Assembly (NCBI GenBank): GCA_023238725.1
Contig: CM041539.1
Location: forward strand, 24,020,104-24,084,103
Origin: Scortum barcoo
Lineage: Eukaryota > Chordata > Actinopteri > Centrarchiformes > Terapontidae
Direction of reading: 5' to 3'
Length of the DNA stretch: 64,000 bases
In this document: positions 12,485 through 25,387 of the stretch, in pieces
Layout: every line of letters begins with the position of its first letter
How positions within the stretch are numbered: the first letter of the stretch is position 1
Position numbers and translations under genes: made by a program
The notes under the pieces: model-generated
Database searches by the model: none
Told to the model about the DNA's origin: nothing
The model's input: only the letters and a program-made list of their open reading frames with translations

Positions 12485-15400
12485 TTAAAACTTTGCCGAT
12501 GTAAATAAATAAAAATAAATACTCTCTCTCTTCTTTTATTGGTCTCATCTAATTGTGTGTTTTTTTCCACCTGGGCTACATAGCCAATCCGAAATTTCTC
12601 TTATTTCTAACCCCCCCACCATGTAGAAATTATTACCCATGGCTGTCACTCTCTTTTGTTTGACAGTCCCATCCCTGTGTTAATGAGTCAATTTCACCTG
12701 AGGGGAGTTTCATTTCTGAAGACTATTAACATGTGTCTGTTCACAGAATGCAAACATAACGTTTCATTGATTTTAAAATGTCTTTCAGCAAGTCTTTTCT
12801 GTGTATTCTATTTAGTTTTAAAGTAAATATATTTAAAACGTGTGTATTCTTCAGATAACAGGAGGCTGGACTGTCTCTTTGTGGAAGCACACCCGCTCTT
12901 CTTTCCCTCTGCTATCTCCTCACATAAGGTAAACCAGCAGTGACAGAGGTCAGCCATGCACAGATCCCTTCATAAGTGAAAGGAAGATTTGGTGCTGTAG
13001 CAGGATTTATGATGAGTATGATGCTTTTTCTTGTCAAGAAATGGGACAAGAAAGAGAGCAACAACCTTGGCACCCTGTCCTTGTATCTTCAGCTTTCAAG
13101 CTAAATTCCTTTTGAGGCCTTTTTAATGTTATTCTGAATTGGCTGTGAGGTCAGCTATCAGCACAGAGACAGAAACATGCCAAAACCAAAACAGCTCTGA
13201 ACATTGTAGACAAAGTCTGTTCTGAAACTGTAAATAGGCAGAGTGTGACAAAAACAAACAAACAAAAAAATGATATTCCCATTCTATCTCTTGTCATTGG
13301 ACATCTAAAAGAATACAACATCCATTATTTGTGAGAGATTGTGCTTTACTTGGAAATAATACATGTGACAACTGGCAGGAAGGTGGGCAATAAACAACAG
13401 GCAGGCATACAGCAGACATGGTGGGGCGAGTCATAAATGAGGCAACATCCATGCAAAAATGTTTAATGAAATATACCCTGGGTCTTTGAGCCCTACTAGT
13501 GCAATAGGACTATTTTTTAAAATGTGTTTGTTTCATGCTTCACAAGGAGACACATGACTCGGTCCTCTCAGTGCTTCCACACTATTCTGCAATGGCTCAG
13601 TACCATCTTTTGATACACACAAGGAGTTTTGGTGAGTAAGACTAAATGTAAATGTTGGTTTATTCACAAGAAAACTCAACAGGCCATTACCATTTACATT
13701 TACCTCTCTTACCGAGACTAAAAGTCTCCAGTCACAGTAGCAGTCCTATGAAGCTAGACTTAAAATGTTAACATGTTGACAGTGGCTCAAAGCTTTGAGG
13801 TGACAATATTAACATACTATTGTTTAGCAAGTTCAGAATACAGTTTAGTCTGACGTGACTATCATTAGTTTTGCAGATATTCAGTCACAGTTCTGGATTA
13901 GATTTTGACCTGTAATGGCAGGTGGAATCACAGTTCGTCCTGAGGGGAATGTGAATGTCTATGCGCCTATCAAAAGTCATGGTCATTCAGTAGTTGTTGA
14001 GATATGTCAAATAAAAAATGTAAACCTCATGGTGGTGCCAGAGGAAAGTTAAGGGTATCACCTAAGTCATTCAAAGAATTCATCCCCTTGGAACCATGAT
14101 TCTGTGGTTGTTCTGGGTGCTTATGTTCAAAGTTAGCTGTGGTAACCCACTCCCTTACTACCCATAGTGATCGCTGTCATTTTAAGACAACTTTTTGATG
14201 TTGATTTTCTGATAACAGACACTATTTTGTTGTGGCAGCCATACCCTCTCCAATTGTCACTGAGTTTCCCAAACAATTGAAATAAAGCCTCTCTGGGTTG
14301 TAATGGCCAGCCAGCCTATGTTGTCAAGGACCCCAACCAAAGTTGAATTCAAAAACAACTGGGCCCTCTGAAAGAACAGCTTGAAGAGCTGGCAAACCAT
14401 TTTATTTTTATGGCAAACCATCCAAAATATGTTGAGATATATCAGCCTAGACCAAAGTGGTGAACTGACTTACTGACATTACCATCCATTCCCAGTAGTC
14501 CTGCCCTGAGTGGAAGAGTTCCACCGGAGATGGTGGTGGAAAGCACTGTCCAACACATTGCTCCAAAATCTTACATATGTTTAACTCGGTTGAGGTCTGA
14601 TGACTGTGAAGAATATAGCATATAATTCACATCATTTTCATACTCATCACTGTTCAGTGACCTCTGGTAACTGCATTCATTATTTTACTACCCTGATTTA
14701 ATGAGGTTTTTTCTTTTCTTTGCTATGTGTCTGTATATTGGTGAACTGATGAGCAAATCAGGAGCAGCTGTGATGGCAGGCCCAAAGGTGATCTGGGGCA
14801 TTAATGAAAATCTATATTTTAAGTATCATCACTCTGGTACTATAATGGACAGTTTTCCATGTGCTATGAAATGTAATACATAAGTATACAGTATACTCAT
14901 ATTCTATATAATATACATAGGTAAACATAGAAAGAATAAAATTAGTCATTTTATCTTCTACTATAGCATCTGCAGCCCCCTAGTCCTAAATACATTTTGG
15001 ATTTCACCGAGTGCTACTTCCATGCACCCTTAGTTTGTCATCACTATCAGTTTTTAATGTGACTCACAACAGCCACACAAACAGAGCACAGCAATCTCAT
15101 ATATGCTGACCTATAGACCTTTACATCAGGGGGACGAACAACCAGTAAACCAGTGCATGGCCTAACACAGGAGAGCCAGCACCTCAGGCCAGGACTCAGC
15201 ACTTTGGTCCAGACTTAAATAACTATCAGATAGACTGCCTTGAAATTTGAGTTTTTTTGTACTTGCTGGACAGTTAAGAAACCAGTAGTTCAAATCACCA
15301 CTGTTATCAAGTCCATTTTAACAAAGCTCCAAGCATGGCTTTAGATTCTAATCTTGTTCAAGTATGTTCACTGAAAAAGTTACTGGTCACTGTTGTTGTT

Positions 15401-16109
15401 CCACTTTCTGGCTGTGGAGCAATGAGGAATGACTACACAAATTAAGGACAAAATCCACAAACCTTCATCTTAAGCTTATATGAGGCTTCAGAAACTACAG
15501 TATTAAGCAGATATCTTCATCATTATACTTGTGTTTTGACCTGAACATTTGACTACTGCGACACATCCCCACATTGCAGTTCAACAAGAAAAAATGTTCA
15601 CAACAAATAATATCTATTAATAATATCAAATAATATCAAAGAAAATCTTACAGGACTTGTATTGTGAAACAGAGAAAATCTGTATCTATTCAGATTTTTA
15701 GCAGGCAGCTGCCCTCAGATTCTTTCAGAACCTGAGAACATCATTCCACTTTTATTCAACCACTAGAAACTATAGTTAGTTCAGTTCAATTAACATTGTT
15801 GCATGCTCCACACCAATCCAGATCTTATACCTCAAATGTTTGACTGCGTCAGCCTGACCTTGGGAGTTCATCTTCCTTTTAATTTCCTTCCTTCATTTTA
15901 TTATTTTTTTTACCATCCTATTACAATACATCACATGTATGCATTCATGGACACAGATGGAGAGGAATCTACATACTCTTGCTATTCATCAACATTTTTA
16001 TATCACAAATTCCTATTGAGTCCCCTGCCCCCGTCAGCTTTTTCATCCCATTTTACCTTCGCTGGAGCTGCCATAACAGGTACACTGCACACTCATACTG
16101 TAACGCTCA
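12485..16109. other. Intergenic with possible old dispersed repeat
   Basis: No gene recognised. The stretch around 13890-14110 (phrases such as GTTGAGATATGTCAAATAAA and CACCTAAGTCATTCAAAGAATTCATC) resembles a degenerate dispersed repeat common in fish, but I cannot name it. The region ends at the left duplication boundary. Confidence 0.4.
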
Positions 16110-18091
16110 ATGTCTCACAGAAAGATAGCTTCACATATCCATACCATTCAAGGTTCTAAAGCTGACATTAGGATCAGATCTTTGGGAATGTAGGTCGATT
16201 TTTCACTCACTTTTAAGAATCATGTGAAATACCTGACTACCAGTTTGAAGGTCAAAATTATGTTTTATACAATTATACTCTAGGGAGATTCAGGGTGTTT
16301 CAGTGTTTGCAGTATGCAGTATAACAAGTGCCTCCTTCTCATATATTTGCATGCATTTGCCTTAAGCATGCCCTAGTGCTTTGATTAATCTATTATTATT
16401 GCAGTGTTGCTGTGTGTTGTATAATCTCAGGAAGCCTGACATGCCTCTCTCTGAAAGCAGTTGCAGCCCGTTCTCAGGTTTATTAGAAGTTCATTTTTTA
16501 AGATCACTGAAAAATTATGTTTTAATTACACCTTTTATTCTGTCCTTGGTACTCTGTTCTTATTGTTCCATATCCTTTTTTGATAAATCAACCACTTTTA
16601 AAACTGTAATAAATCCACATCTCTGACTTTGATTGTGAACTTGCGTGTTTTGGTGGAGAGTCTCATGTTTTGAAAACTAAATAATTATTTTGGACTTAAT
16701 GTGACAAACACACTGAATAAAAGTCTCAAGGTGAGACTGCCAACACTGGACCTGTAACAGGGCCCTCTCCTGGCTCAATGACACTAAACTTCTATTTCCA
16801 TATTCATTCTTTGTGTTGAGTTTACTGTTGAGATGTGCCCAGTCTCAAAGTTTTCCCATACATTTATGACCCTAACCTTAATCAAGTACTTTTGGGTATC
16901 TCATAGCAACCACATAGCTTCATGTTCACCAGTCTTTAATTTTAACTGCTGAGCAGGTAGTTTACAATGTGTTCATCAGAGCTTTTTCACTGTTGATGAG
17001 AGATCTGAAAGTGAACCAAAAAGGGAAAGTTATGAGCTGTAAAAACCATAATAATGAACGGAAACTAAAGAGAGAGCTTCAGCTGTTAATTTATCACTCC
17101 TTAAAATCAAACTCTGGATAAGACACTATCTTAAATGGTGCACTGTTCAGGGGGAAAGTGAGAGGTAAACATTTATCTTTGCCTTCTGGACTATCTTGTG
17201 GCTGTGTTCAGATGGATGAAGATAATCATGATGGGGCCAGTAGCAAAGATACACAAAGTATGAGGTGTGAAATGAATCAGTGCAGACAGAAAATATGTTA
17301 ATGTCGATCATGAGAAAGAATTACATATTACCTGAAACTGCTAGTTACAACCACTTTTTTTTTTCTCCTGCTCTGAATGAGAAGCTTCTTTGAATAATTT
17401 AACTATTTGCCAGCAAAGAGCCTCTGACTGTCAAAGAAAAAATACAGATTTATATTCCGACAAGTTTAATTCCACTCCTTCTGTGTTTCTGCTTTTTTAA
17501 AAAGATACCTAATGTTCTCTTTGAGAAACAGTTTTTTGAAAGTGTACAGTGAATGTCACAATGGGTCACACAGGTGAGCCCACTCAAAAATGATACAAAG
17601 TCTTTCCTCGTAGATGATGTGAGTGATGACGGCCTCACGTACCTTTCGGTCATAGCTTGTGAAAGAAATCTTTTGTTAAAGAAAACTTTACTCATGATCC
17701 AGACTGAAGGAAAGAATCTTGATTATAAAGAAGCTTCAAAAGGAAACAGAAGGTTATGATGAGCATGGAGAGATACATATATGTAGCATCAGAATCTCTC
17801 TGACCACAATCCTGAAGGTACACCATTTGTATCACTTACCAACACACAAGTCTATCTGAATATACAAAGGCTCTGACCTGAATGTCTTATGGAGAAGTAT
17901 TTACTGAAGCTCAATAAAAGAGATGAACAGTACAAGAGAGCACTGTATCCCAATGCTGAAGGTTACCTCCCAAGCCGATGGTATTTCACCCTTCCCTGAA
18001 CATATACAGAAACAATGCATCCAAACATGGTTATTCTTCTCCCACTAAATATGTGTGAAGATTTTATTGTACATTGAAGCATAGAATATGC

Positions 18092-18550
18092 TTAATCAAA
18101 TTCACCTATGCACATTTCACATTCCAGGTCACATTCAGTGTGAAATGTCAGAAATGATTGTCTATGAGTGTAGAGTCTAAACAATGTGCAGTAATCTCTT
18201 CCTACAACCTTGGTCTCCTTGGAGATGGAACCATCCTTACCATGACAGCCAGTGCAGCCAGTCATCCCCACTGTATGAGACTCTGACAGAGATATGACAC
18301 AACCTTCTGCTTTTAGCTGTGCAACTGACCCAAACATAACCTGAGCAATTACTGTGTCATATTTTTTACATATTTCTCCAAATACACAGTTGAAAAATCC
18401 TTCCAGTGTGTCAGTAATTGGGTTAGTGGTAACAGTCTGCTTAACTATAATGTTGAAAAGCTCATTAGTAATGGTCTTGCAGCAATGATAACCATAACAA
18501 AGGGAATTCAGGCAAACAATGTGGCTCTTGCACACCCATCCGACGAAGGT
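18092..18550 (-). CDS. Candidate cysteine-rich terminal exon, function unknown (left copy)
   Basis: A minus-strand open frame follows a strong splice-acceptor context: a long pyrimidine run ending in TTTTTCTCTTAG at about 18551-18562. It runs about 152 codons to a stop. It contains more than a dozen cysteines in pairs (YHCCK, CTGCHG, CDLECEMC), suggesting a disulfide-rich secreted or extracellular segment, but I do not recognise the family. No upstream exon was found on the minus strand within the nearby few hundred bases. The same exon with the same acceptor is present in the right duplicate. It could also be a chance open frame. Identity between the copies is not evidence of selection, because the flanking non-coding DNA is equally conserved. 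Confidence 0.3.
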   Translation of the reverse strand, partial: TFVGWVCKSHIVCLNSLCYGYHCCKTITNELFNIIVKQTVTTNPITDTLEGFFNCVFGEICKKYDTVIAQVMFGSVAQLKAEGCVISLSESHTVGMTGCTGCHGKDGSISKETKVVGRDYCTLFRLYTHRQSFLTFHTECDLECEMCIGEFD

Positions 18551-18669
18551 CTAAGAGAAAAAGCTGAGGAAGAGGAGTGGTCAGAGCTGAAACTGGTCTG
18601 TCCATTAAATCTCATGAGATGATGATACTGTTCTTCTGTTAACTGTGTTCCTCAGAGTTGTTAAGACAA

Positions 18670-18673
<4 letters not shown>

Positions 18674-18719
<46 letters not shown>
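18674..18719. repeat. (AT)n microsatellite, left copy
   Basis: About 46 bp of alternating TA. The corresponding tract in the right copy (about 54966-55006) is a few bases shorter, and this is one of the length differences between the duplicates. Confidence 0.95.
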
Positions 18720-18723
<4 letters not shown>

Positions 18724-18894
18724 CATAATTTTGCAGTTTGCATCCATATCTCATACAATATATTAAGTTAAGACTTATAAAAGGTATTTAGTGTATTTAT
18801 TGGTGAAATTGACATGCTTTCCATATTGACGTGTACAATTCTAGTGAATCATTTCTAGTGAAAAAAATGTTGTCTTCATTTAGAGACTATTTTC

Positions 18895-19080
18895 ACAAAG
18901 GAGTACAGAGGAATGATAGTAAACACAATCACATGAAGCTCAAGTTCAGCAAAAGCAGTGAGCTGGTGGTGGACTACCAGAGGAACAAGAGACATCCTGT
19001 CCTGGTTTTCATCCGGAGAGAAGAAGTGAAGAGGATGAAGGGTGGATATCATCACTTGATCATTTTATCCTATTATCACA
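18895..19080 (+). pseudogene. LINE reverse transcriptase scrap (L2/Rex1-like), left copy
   Basis: The plus strand encodes SKSSELVVDYQRNKRHP followed by FIRREEVKRMKGGYHHL. This corresponds to the segment after the FADD box in L2/Rex1-type reverse transcriptases (K-ELVVDFRRN...I-GEEVERV..YKYLG). Only about 60 residues remain, with no flanking LINE sequence. It is duplicated at 55184-55369. Confidence 0.5.
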
Positions 19081-21670
19081 TTTGTGTGAAATTTTGTTAA
19101 ATTAGCAAATAAATGATTGAGTTATGGGCAAAAATGTGTTTTATGAGGTCACAATGACATTTGACCACCAAATTTCTGTGTTACCTTATTGCTTAATCAG
19201 GAACAAACCAGCATCTGATTTTTTCAGCCACCATTCACACCAGAGTTGTAGTTGTTGTTTTTAATAAATATGTTATGTGGTTATTCACTTTTTATGTGAA
19301 TTCTTGTAGTGAGTGCTGTATTTAATTTATGGCAGTAATCTTTTTTAAATAATATATGTATTTTATGTTATGTTTTATGATGTTTGTTTTTATAAGTTTT
19401 TATATGGGATTTATATCTAAAAACAAAACCAAAGCAATGTCCTAGGTGATGAAGGTGATGGTGATGAAGCCAGCAGCCACTGTGGCAGCAAGCAACAGAG
19501 ATGAGGAACCAATAAAGTGCTACCAAGGTCTGAATCACAATCCTGAACACTGCATCTTCTCTGCATGACACCCCACCTCACATCTCAAACACAACAACAC
19601 ACTACAGTCCTGGGGGCAGTAGAGAAGTTCAGCAGGGGACAGGCACATAGAAGTACATGCGTTACATACACAGCACTTAGCTTAACTTAGCTTGCTTCAA
19701 CTTGCTTTATGAAAGCATACTTGATATATTATAATCATCAAATGACCACATCAAACCTGCACATAGGTATAACACCAAACACCATAGTATATCACAGTAC
19801 AGGCACAGAGTATTCTGTGCAGAGTGATGTACTACATCTTAAAGGTTATTGGTACAAATAAACACACAGAGAGGTCACATAGCAAAACTACCTACAAACA
19901 TACAAATGTATGAGCATTAAATCAAAACCATATACATGATCACAATCATATCACAGTTAAAACATGAAATGAAGGGTCATGTATCATGTTCAATAATAGC
20001 TTTATTTTACTAATGATCCAGAATAATGAAGATATAGAAAAGTATCTAGTAAAGGGTTGTCAGGGACCCCCAAGATAAAAAAAAAATCATGTTTTCAGTG
20101 GAGCTCATGGCTCCCACTGGCTCCCCTGTAGTTAACCCCCCCTCACTATCCCCACCTGGCAAATTACACCCAGTATTTATGTTTTTGGCCAGAACTCAAT
20201 CCCTATTTTGGAAAGTATACATATTAGAAACTTGTTTGTGTGATGGTGTTTTTTTTCAAGTTTGTCTAGGATAAACAAAAGGAGAACTTGGCAGATAGCA
20301 TGAATAGCAACAAATTAAAAGGTATCACAGAGACTCAGACCTCCCTATCTAAATGATATCCCATTAGTTCCCTCACCTGTAAGAGCTTCAGTGTAAAACC
20401 ACGGCAGTGTGCGCTTTGTGCTGAAGACAAAAGCTACAAAGAGATGAGAAACTCATTGATTACCACTTCATGCAGCCAATGAAGATTCCTATTATTTTGC
20501 TTAAAGACACAAAAAGCTATTTTAGTTCATAAAATGTAATGCCATAGCATTTTATGCTTCAACCTCTCAACCCATCCACCCACTCCTGTCTTTCCTTTCA
20601 TCCAGTGAAGGATCAGACCCTGTGCTCACAGCCTCAATCAAAGACAATTATTTGCTTTGTATCCTCAGTGCAGATAGAAATATGTATGTATGACTTCCCC
20701 TTTTTACTTTCCAATGTCAACAAAAAGAAGGCACAAAACTAAGGGAGCTGCAAGAGATGGTCTCTGAGACAATAGTATAACAATAATATAACTATATAAA
20801 ATAATTGAAGAATATATTAGAAAACAAACAAAAAAAGCCTCCTTCTGTATTCTACTCCGACCCACTCCACCTCCTGTCTTTTCATTCAGGTTGTATTTCT
20901 TAGTTAGACCGCAGAGGGTCAGCCTCATAAGTGATCACTGAGTGAGTGGGTGAGTGGGCGTGTTTCCTCATTGGCCACTGCTCTTTCATAATAGATAGGC
21001 GTGAACATTAGCTACGTACTGTAACATTATGGGAACGGGTGCAGCCCTCTGAAGCTGCCACCAGTGGGTTTATCCCTCACTTACTTACTAACACTCACTA
21101 CCTTAACTTGTGCTTAATTTGAACAGAGACCAGACAATCGACTCCCCGCTAGAGCACAGAGACAGCAGCACATCTCCTGGCCCCCTCCTCTTTTGCCATG
21201 CCCACCCAGACAGGAGTGAGTAAGTTACTATGGTTACAGTGAAGCTCCCTGTCTGTTGCTCTGACACTTCCGTGCGATTCCCAATAATTGCTTTTAAGGT
21301 TAGGATGCCTCTGCAAAATTGTGAATGTAACTGTACCTCAGTGATGTGGTTAAATTAACATTAACAAACTTTTTAATGACTGGCAAAGAAGCATGCCTTG
21401 TGTATTTACAACCATGTTTCACATGTTTCAGTAAAACCCCTGATCAACATATGCAGTGTGTTTCCTATAGCTTAACCTTTTACAGCAGACACTGGGAGTA
21501 TGTCCCAGAACAAAATGTACCTCAGTTTTGAAGTCACAGTTCAGTGCTTTTTCAGTACTGCAGGGAAAACAAAAAATGAAGTGAAAACATTCAACAGTGG
21601 CTCACTGGCCATAATTCTTATTGGTAATACCTGCACAACTGTAAATTGACATTGTATATACAGGGCAGGC
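19081..21670. other. Duplicated intergenic DNA (left copy), nothing recognised
   Basis: No gene recognised; the right-copy equivalent is 55370-57963. Short open frames here show no domains. Confidence 0.45.
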
Positions 21671-21696
21671 ACAACACATGTATTTACATGTGTTGT
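21671..21696. repeat. Near-perfect 26-bp palindrome, left copy
   Basis: Arms ACAACACATGTA (21671-21682) and TACATGTGTTGT (21685-21696) are perfectly complementary around a 2-base spacer. It lies immediately upstream of the GT/GATA microsatellites and is repeated in the right copy at about 57964-57989. Confidence 0.9.
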
Positions 21697-21717
21697 AGTT
21701 AAATCCTGTATTCTATA

Positions 21718-21825
<108 letters not shown>

Positions 21826-21845
21826 GAATGATATGAAATGTGAAT

Positions 21846-21906
21846 GCAGACATGTGACTATATAGACCACATAGTGTTGGTCTATATTGTATAGTCACAT
21901 GTCTGC
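21846..21906. repeat. Long hairpin-forming inverted repeat, left copy
   Basis: GCAGACATGTGACTATA (21846-21862) pairs perfectly with TATAGTCACATGTCTGC (21890-21906). Inside, TAGACCA (21863-21869) pairs with TGGTCTA (21878-21884), giving about 24 paired bases with one 5-base bulge and an 8-base loop. The size is like a pre-miRNA or a minimal palindromic element. It is conserved in the right copy (58162-58222). Confidence 0.85.
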
Positions 21907-24688
21907 AGGGGGTTGTAACATTCAAGTAGCATTGGTTATTATGGCCTGAATCTGCAGTGAGAAGCTGACTGCTGTGGGAAGAAGGACTTCACTTCCAGTC
22001 TGTTTGTGTCTCCTTCCGCTAACTGACACATTCAGGTAATGCTGTTGTAAATTACATGTTTGAAGTGTTTCCACATAAAAACCCACTTCAGTTAAACATT
22101 GTTGGCCTACATTCTGACACTAATCTGTCAGAATCAGTTTGTCTGTCCCTCCCTCGAGCTGCATTCCTCTCCAAACCTGTCAATTGTCATTATATACCTG
22201 TCCACCAGATGCCCTCAGATGTTTTCTCCTCTTTCACTCCTGCATCCAGCCACTCCCACCCAAACAGTTACCTGACCTTTCCCGCCCACTCACCTGTTTC
22301 CACTTTCCATTGTCATTCCTGCAGTCGTCAACTGGCTCATTTGCATCCTGTCAGTTTGTTTGGATTTCCATGTTGTAATGTTGCTCATCCCTTGGTTTCC
22401 AGCCACTGTCACTCTGTATTCTGCATCTCGTATCCATACTTGATCCTGCCTGCCTGCTTCTGTTTCTACCAATATCTAACTGCCTGCCCATAGCTGCCTG
22501 TACTGTAAGTCTATAGCAATAATCATTCAGCTGTCACATTCATCCTTCCTCTGATGCCCAGATTTACTCTGATTTACTACTGTTGTTCACTTTGACTGTA
22601 TTTTGCAGGGAAACCGTGATGCCCCATAAAGTGGACATAAAAGTCATGAGAGGATTCCCGGCTCTGGTCTCTCATTCGTGTTTGCTATTTAGAGGCAGTG
22701 ACCCTCCATGGGTTTGACTAACCTGACTAACTGGGCTAAGCCGACTAGTGCTATAGCTGATAAACAGCAACTGGTGCACTGCCAGAACGTTCTGGGGAAA
22801 ATACATGCTCTGTCATTTCGATTTGGTGCATTGGAGTGGTAGACATAAATAGTTATTTTGTCAGTGATAGTTTAGGTTATAGGACATACAGAACTATGGA
22901 AGTCACACACCATATTAAACATGACTGGCTTTACACAACACGTGTTGGTCTTGACCTTTGGCCTCTGCTTTATGTTTTCTAACATCTGTTGACTGGAGCC
23001 GTTGATGACTTTACCATAGCATTTTTAATCCGTGGTCAAATAATGGGCATGATGAGCACCAAGCCGGCACAGCAGGAGGCTGGAAGGCACTAAAAATGGC
23101 TTTGTACGGAGCTTTGTAAGCTGAATGGAAAAATAATATAGTCTGTGTTGAAAATCTGTGAAGAGATGATCAACACTTTGGCTTATGTTGTATTTTATAG
23201 TGTAAAACGATGGATAAACTCTCCAGTTGGTGAGAGCAGTCTCTGGAATCAGAAGTAGATGTATACCCTGTAAAAAAGCTCTGTGATCGTATGTAAACAT
23301 ATCAAAATATTCTCATTTCAGTCCCATAAACTGCACTTTGAATTATACTGATCTGATCATCTGATCATCACAAGGTATACTTGCATTAGATTAGTATCGG
23401 CTACTAGTATGAAACTAGATATGAATTGCTGTCTCCCATTTTGCATTTTGACCATGTGTCGGGTCTTATTTTATGCCTTAGAACAAATGATCATCTACTT
23501 GTCAGTAAATCCCAAGGAAAACCCTAAACTAACTATGTTGTAATCTCTTGATTCTTTCTGATTTCTCTACCCTGTCTATGGCTCCTACTGTAGACATGAG
23601 TCTTTTAAAACAACATGTAGCTTACTTTTTAGAAAAGGCTGAACAATAGGTTCACAATTTCCAAAAATGAGTACATTTTTCGAATATTTTTTATTTTGAT
23701 TTCATATTGATGTAACACCTGTGAGAGAAAGCACTGCAAAAGTAGATGCCACACATTCTGTCTGTGAGGAGTGAGCATTAGTCAAAGAGGAAGAAACTGT
23801 GCATTTTATTGGAGACTATTTTCATTGGTAGATAAATCCACATCCAGTGCTCCAGCCAGATGGTGTATCTGTGATTTACTTTTGTGAGTATCCCAACTTT
23901 ATGGAAGTGCCATACTAAATGACTGGACTAACCCTTTAAAATGGACACTTTTTAAACTTGATGCCCTTCAGAAGTCATTTTTTGTAGCATAGAAGTAGAA
24001 TTGATTTCTTAATTTCAAGGGAGACCACATCCAGAAGTACACATCTGGGGATGTTTATATCAAGTGTTATAGCCTGAGGTCTGGATAAGGGTTTCACTAA
24101 TCATGCAGAGCTGCAAGTGTGTGAGAGAGAGAGAGGGAAAGAGAGAAAGAAAATACACTGTATGTGCAAAATGTGAGAGCTAGGCTTCAAAACACCCTCA
24201 TCCTCTCTAAACACCCAGAGAACCTGGTGAGTCTCTTCAGGTGACATATATACATACATACACAGACCACACACTCCCACAATGTGCAGCAGCATGCAGG
24301 GTGATTGTCACAAGTGATCTTCAGATTGTGTTGCATATCCACTCTTATATCCTTGTCATCTCGCAGATTATGGAGGGCCTTGCATGAAACACCTGTTTAA
24401 GGTTTATTTTTATTCATTTTACTTGTTGGGACTTTTTGGTTTCTCACTCCAAAACTACACTCACACAGGAGGAAGTTAAAAATATTCCAGTCCTTAATCA
24501 ACAGACCATCACAATTGTCAGAAGGAGTAAGGGCTGATGGAGGATCATATTGTTCATCGTCAAATGGAAATACCAAGTCACATTCAATTATTCAAAATTT
24601 GAAATAGATCTCCCAACACGGCAAAGGTGGAAGGACTCACAGATTGAAACAGATGTAAATAATGAGGGAGAGTGGTACAGGTGATGTC
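21907..24688. other. Duplicated intergenic DNA (left copy) upstream of the retrotransposon
   Basis: No confident gene; the right-copy equivalent is about 58223-61004. A pyrimidine-rich stretch at 22140-22660 has LTR-like or untranslated-exon-like texture but no defined ends. A GA-rich run lies at about 24120-24150. Confidence 0.4.
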
Positions 24689-25093
24689 TGTCACGACCCG
24701 GCTCCTAGGCCGTGACAAAAACCGGAGAAAACACAGGCTTAACTTAAAATAAAAATATTTATTGTAACCAAAACAACTAAACTGAAGAGAAAACCACAAG
24801 TATGAGATGTGTTTGTCAGTAAATCAGTAATGTCCATGTGGATGTGTGTAGGTAAGTTCATGTGCAGTGTTGTGGAGTGGAAAGTAAAACTAGAACCAAA
24901 AATGAGAAAACAATGCTAGCGCTGGCTGAGGAAGAGAGACCGAGCCACAAGAAACAGCAGCTTATATATCCTGTGGGGGATTGGACCCAGCTGCTCCCAA
25001 TCTGGATTGGTGCTGCAATCACCTGTCACTGCACCTCAAAGAACAGACGATTGGTTACACCCCACACAGGTACCCTAAGCAGGGGCCGTCACA
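24689..25093 (-). repeat. 3' LTR of the Gypsy element (left copy)
   Basis: 405 bp, starting TGTCACGACC and ending GGCCGTCACA on the plus strand. It carries the minus-strand TATATAAG box at about 24961-24968. It differs from the 5' LTR by about three substitutions and a few small indels, so the insertion is young. Confidence 0.92.
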
Positions 25094-25104
25094 CCACCCC
25101 CCAT
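25094..25104 (-). other. Polypurine tract
   Basis: On the minus strand this reads ATGGGGGGTGG immediately upstream of the 3' LTR, the expected place for the plus-strand primer. The right duplicate has a longer C-run here (plus strand, from 61411). Confidence 0.75.
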
Positions 25105-25387
25105 AAAGTCAGTGTCCCACAGGGAAACACTGGCACATTATCACCAACTATGCTAATTACCCCAAAATAATCAGGAAAATACAAATATACATGCACCCAC
25201 TTACATTTCATTCTAACATTGCCCACCTTGACCCACATCTTACCCCACCCATCCTCAGCAACCCTGGTACCTGAGAAGCAAATTAAGAAGACAGGCACAG
25301 CAAGAGCAAGTCAAGAAAACAATATAAAATGACTAAAGAAAAAAAAAAAACACAAGAGGAACGCTTCACAAATTGGGCTCAGAAACT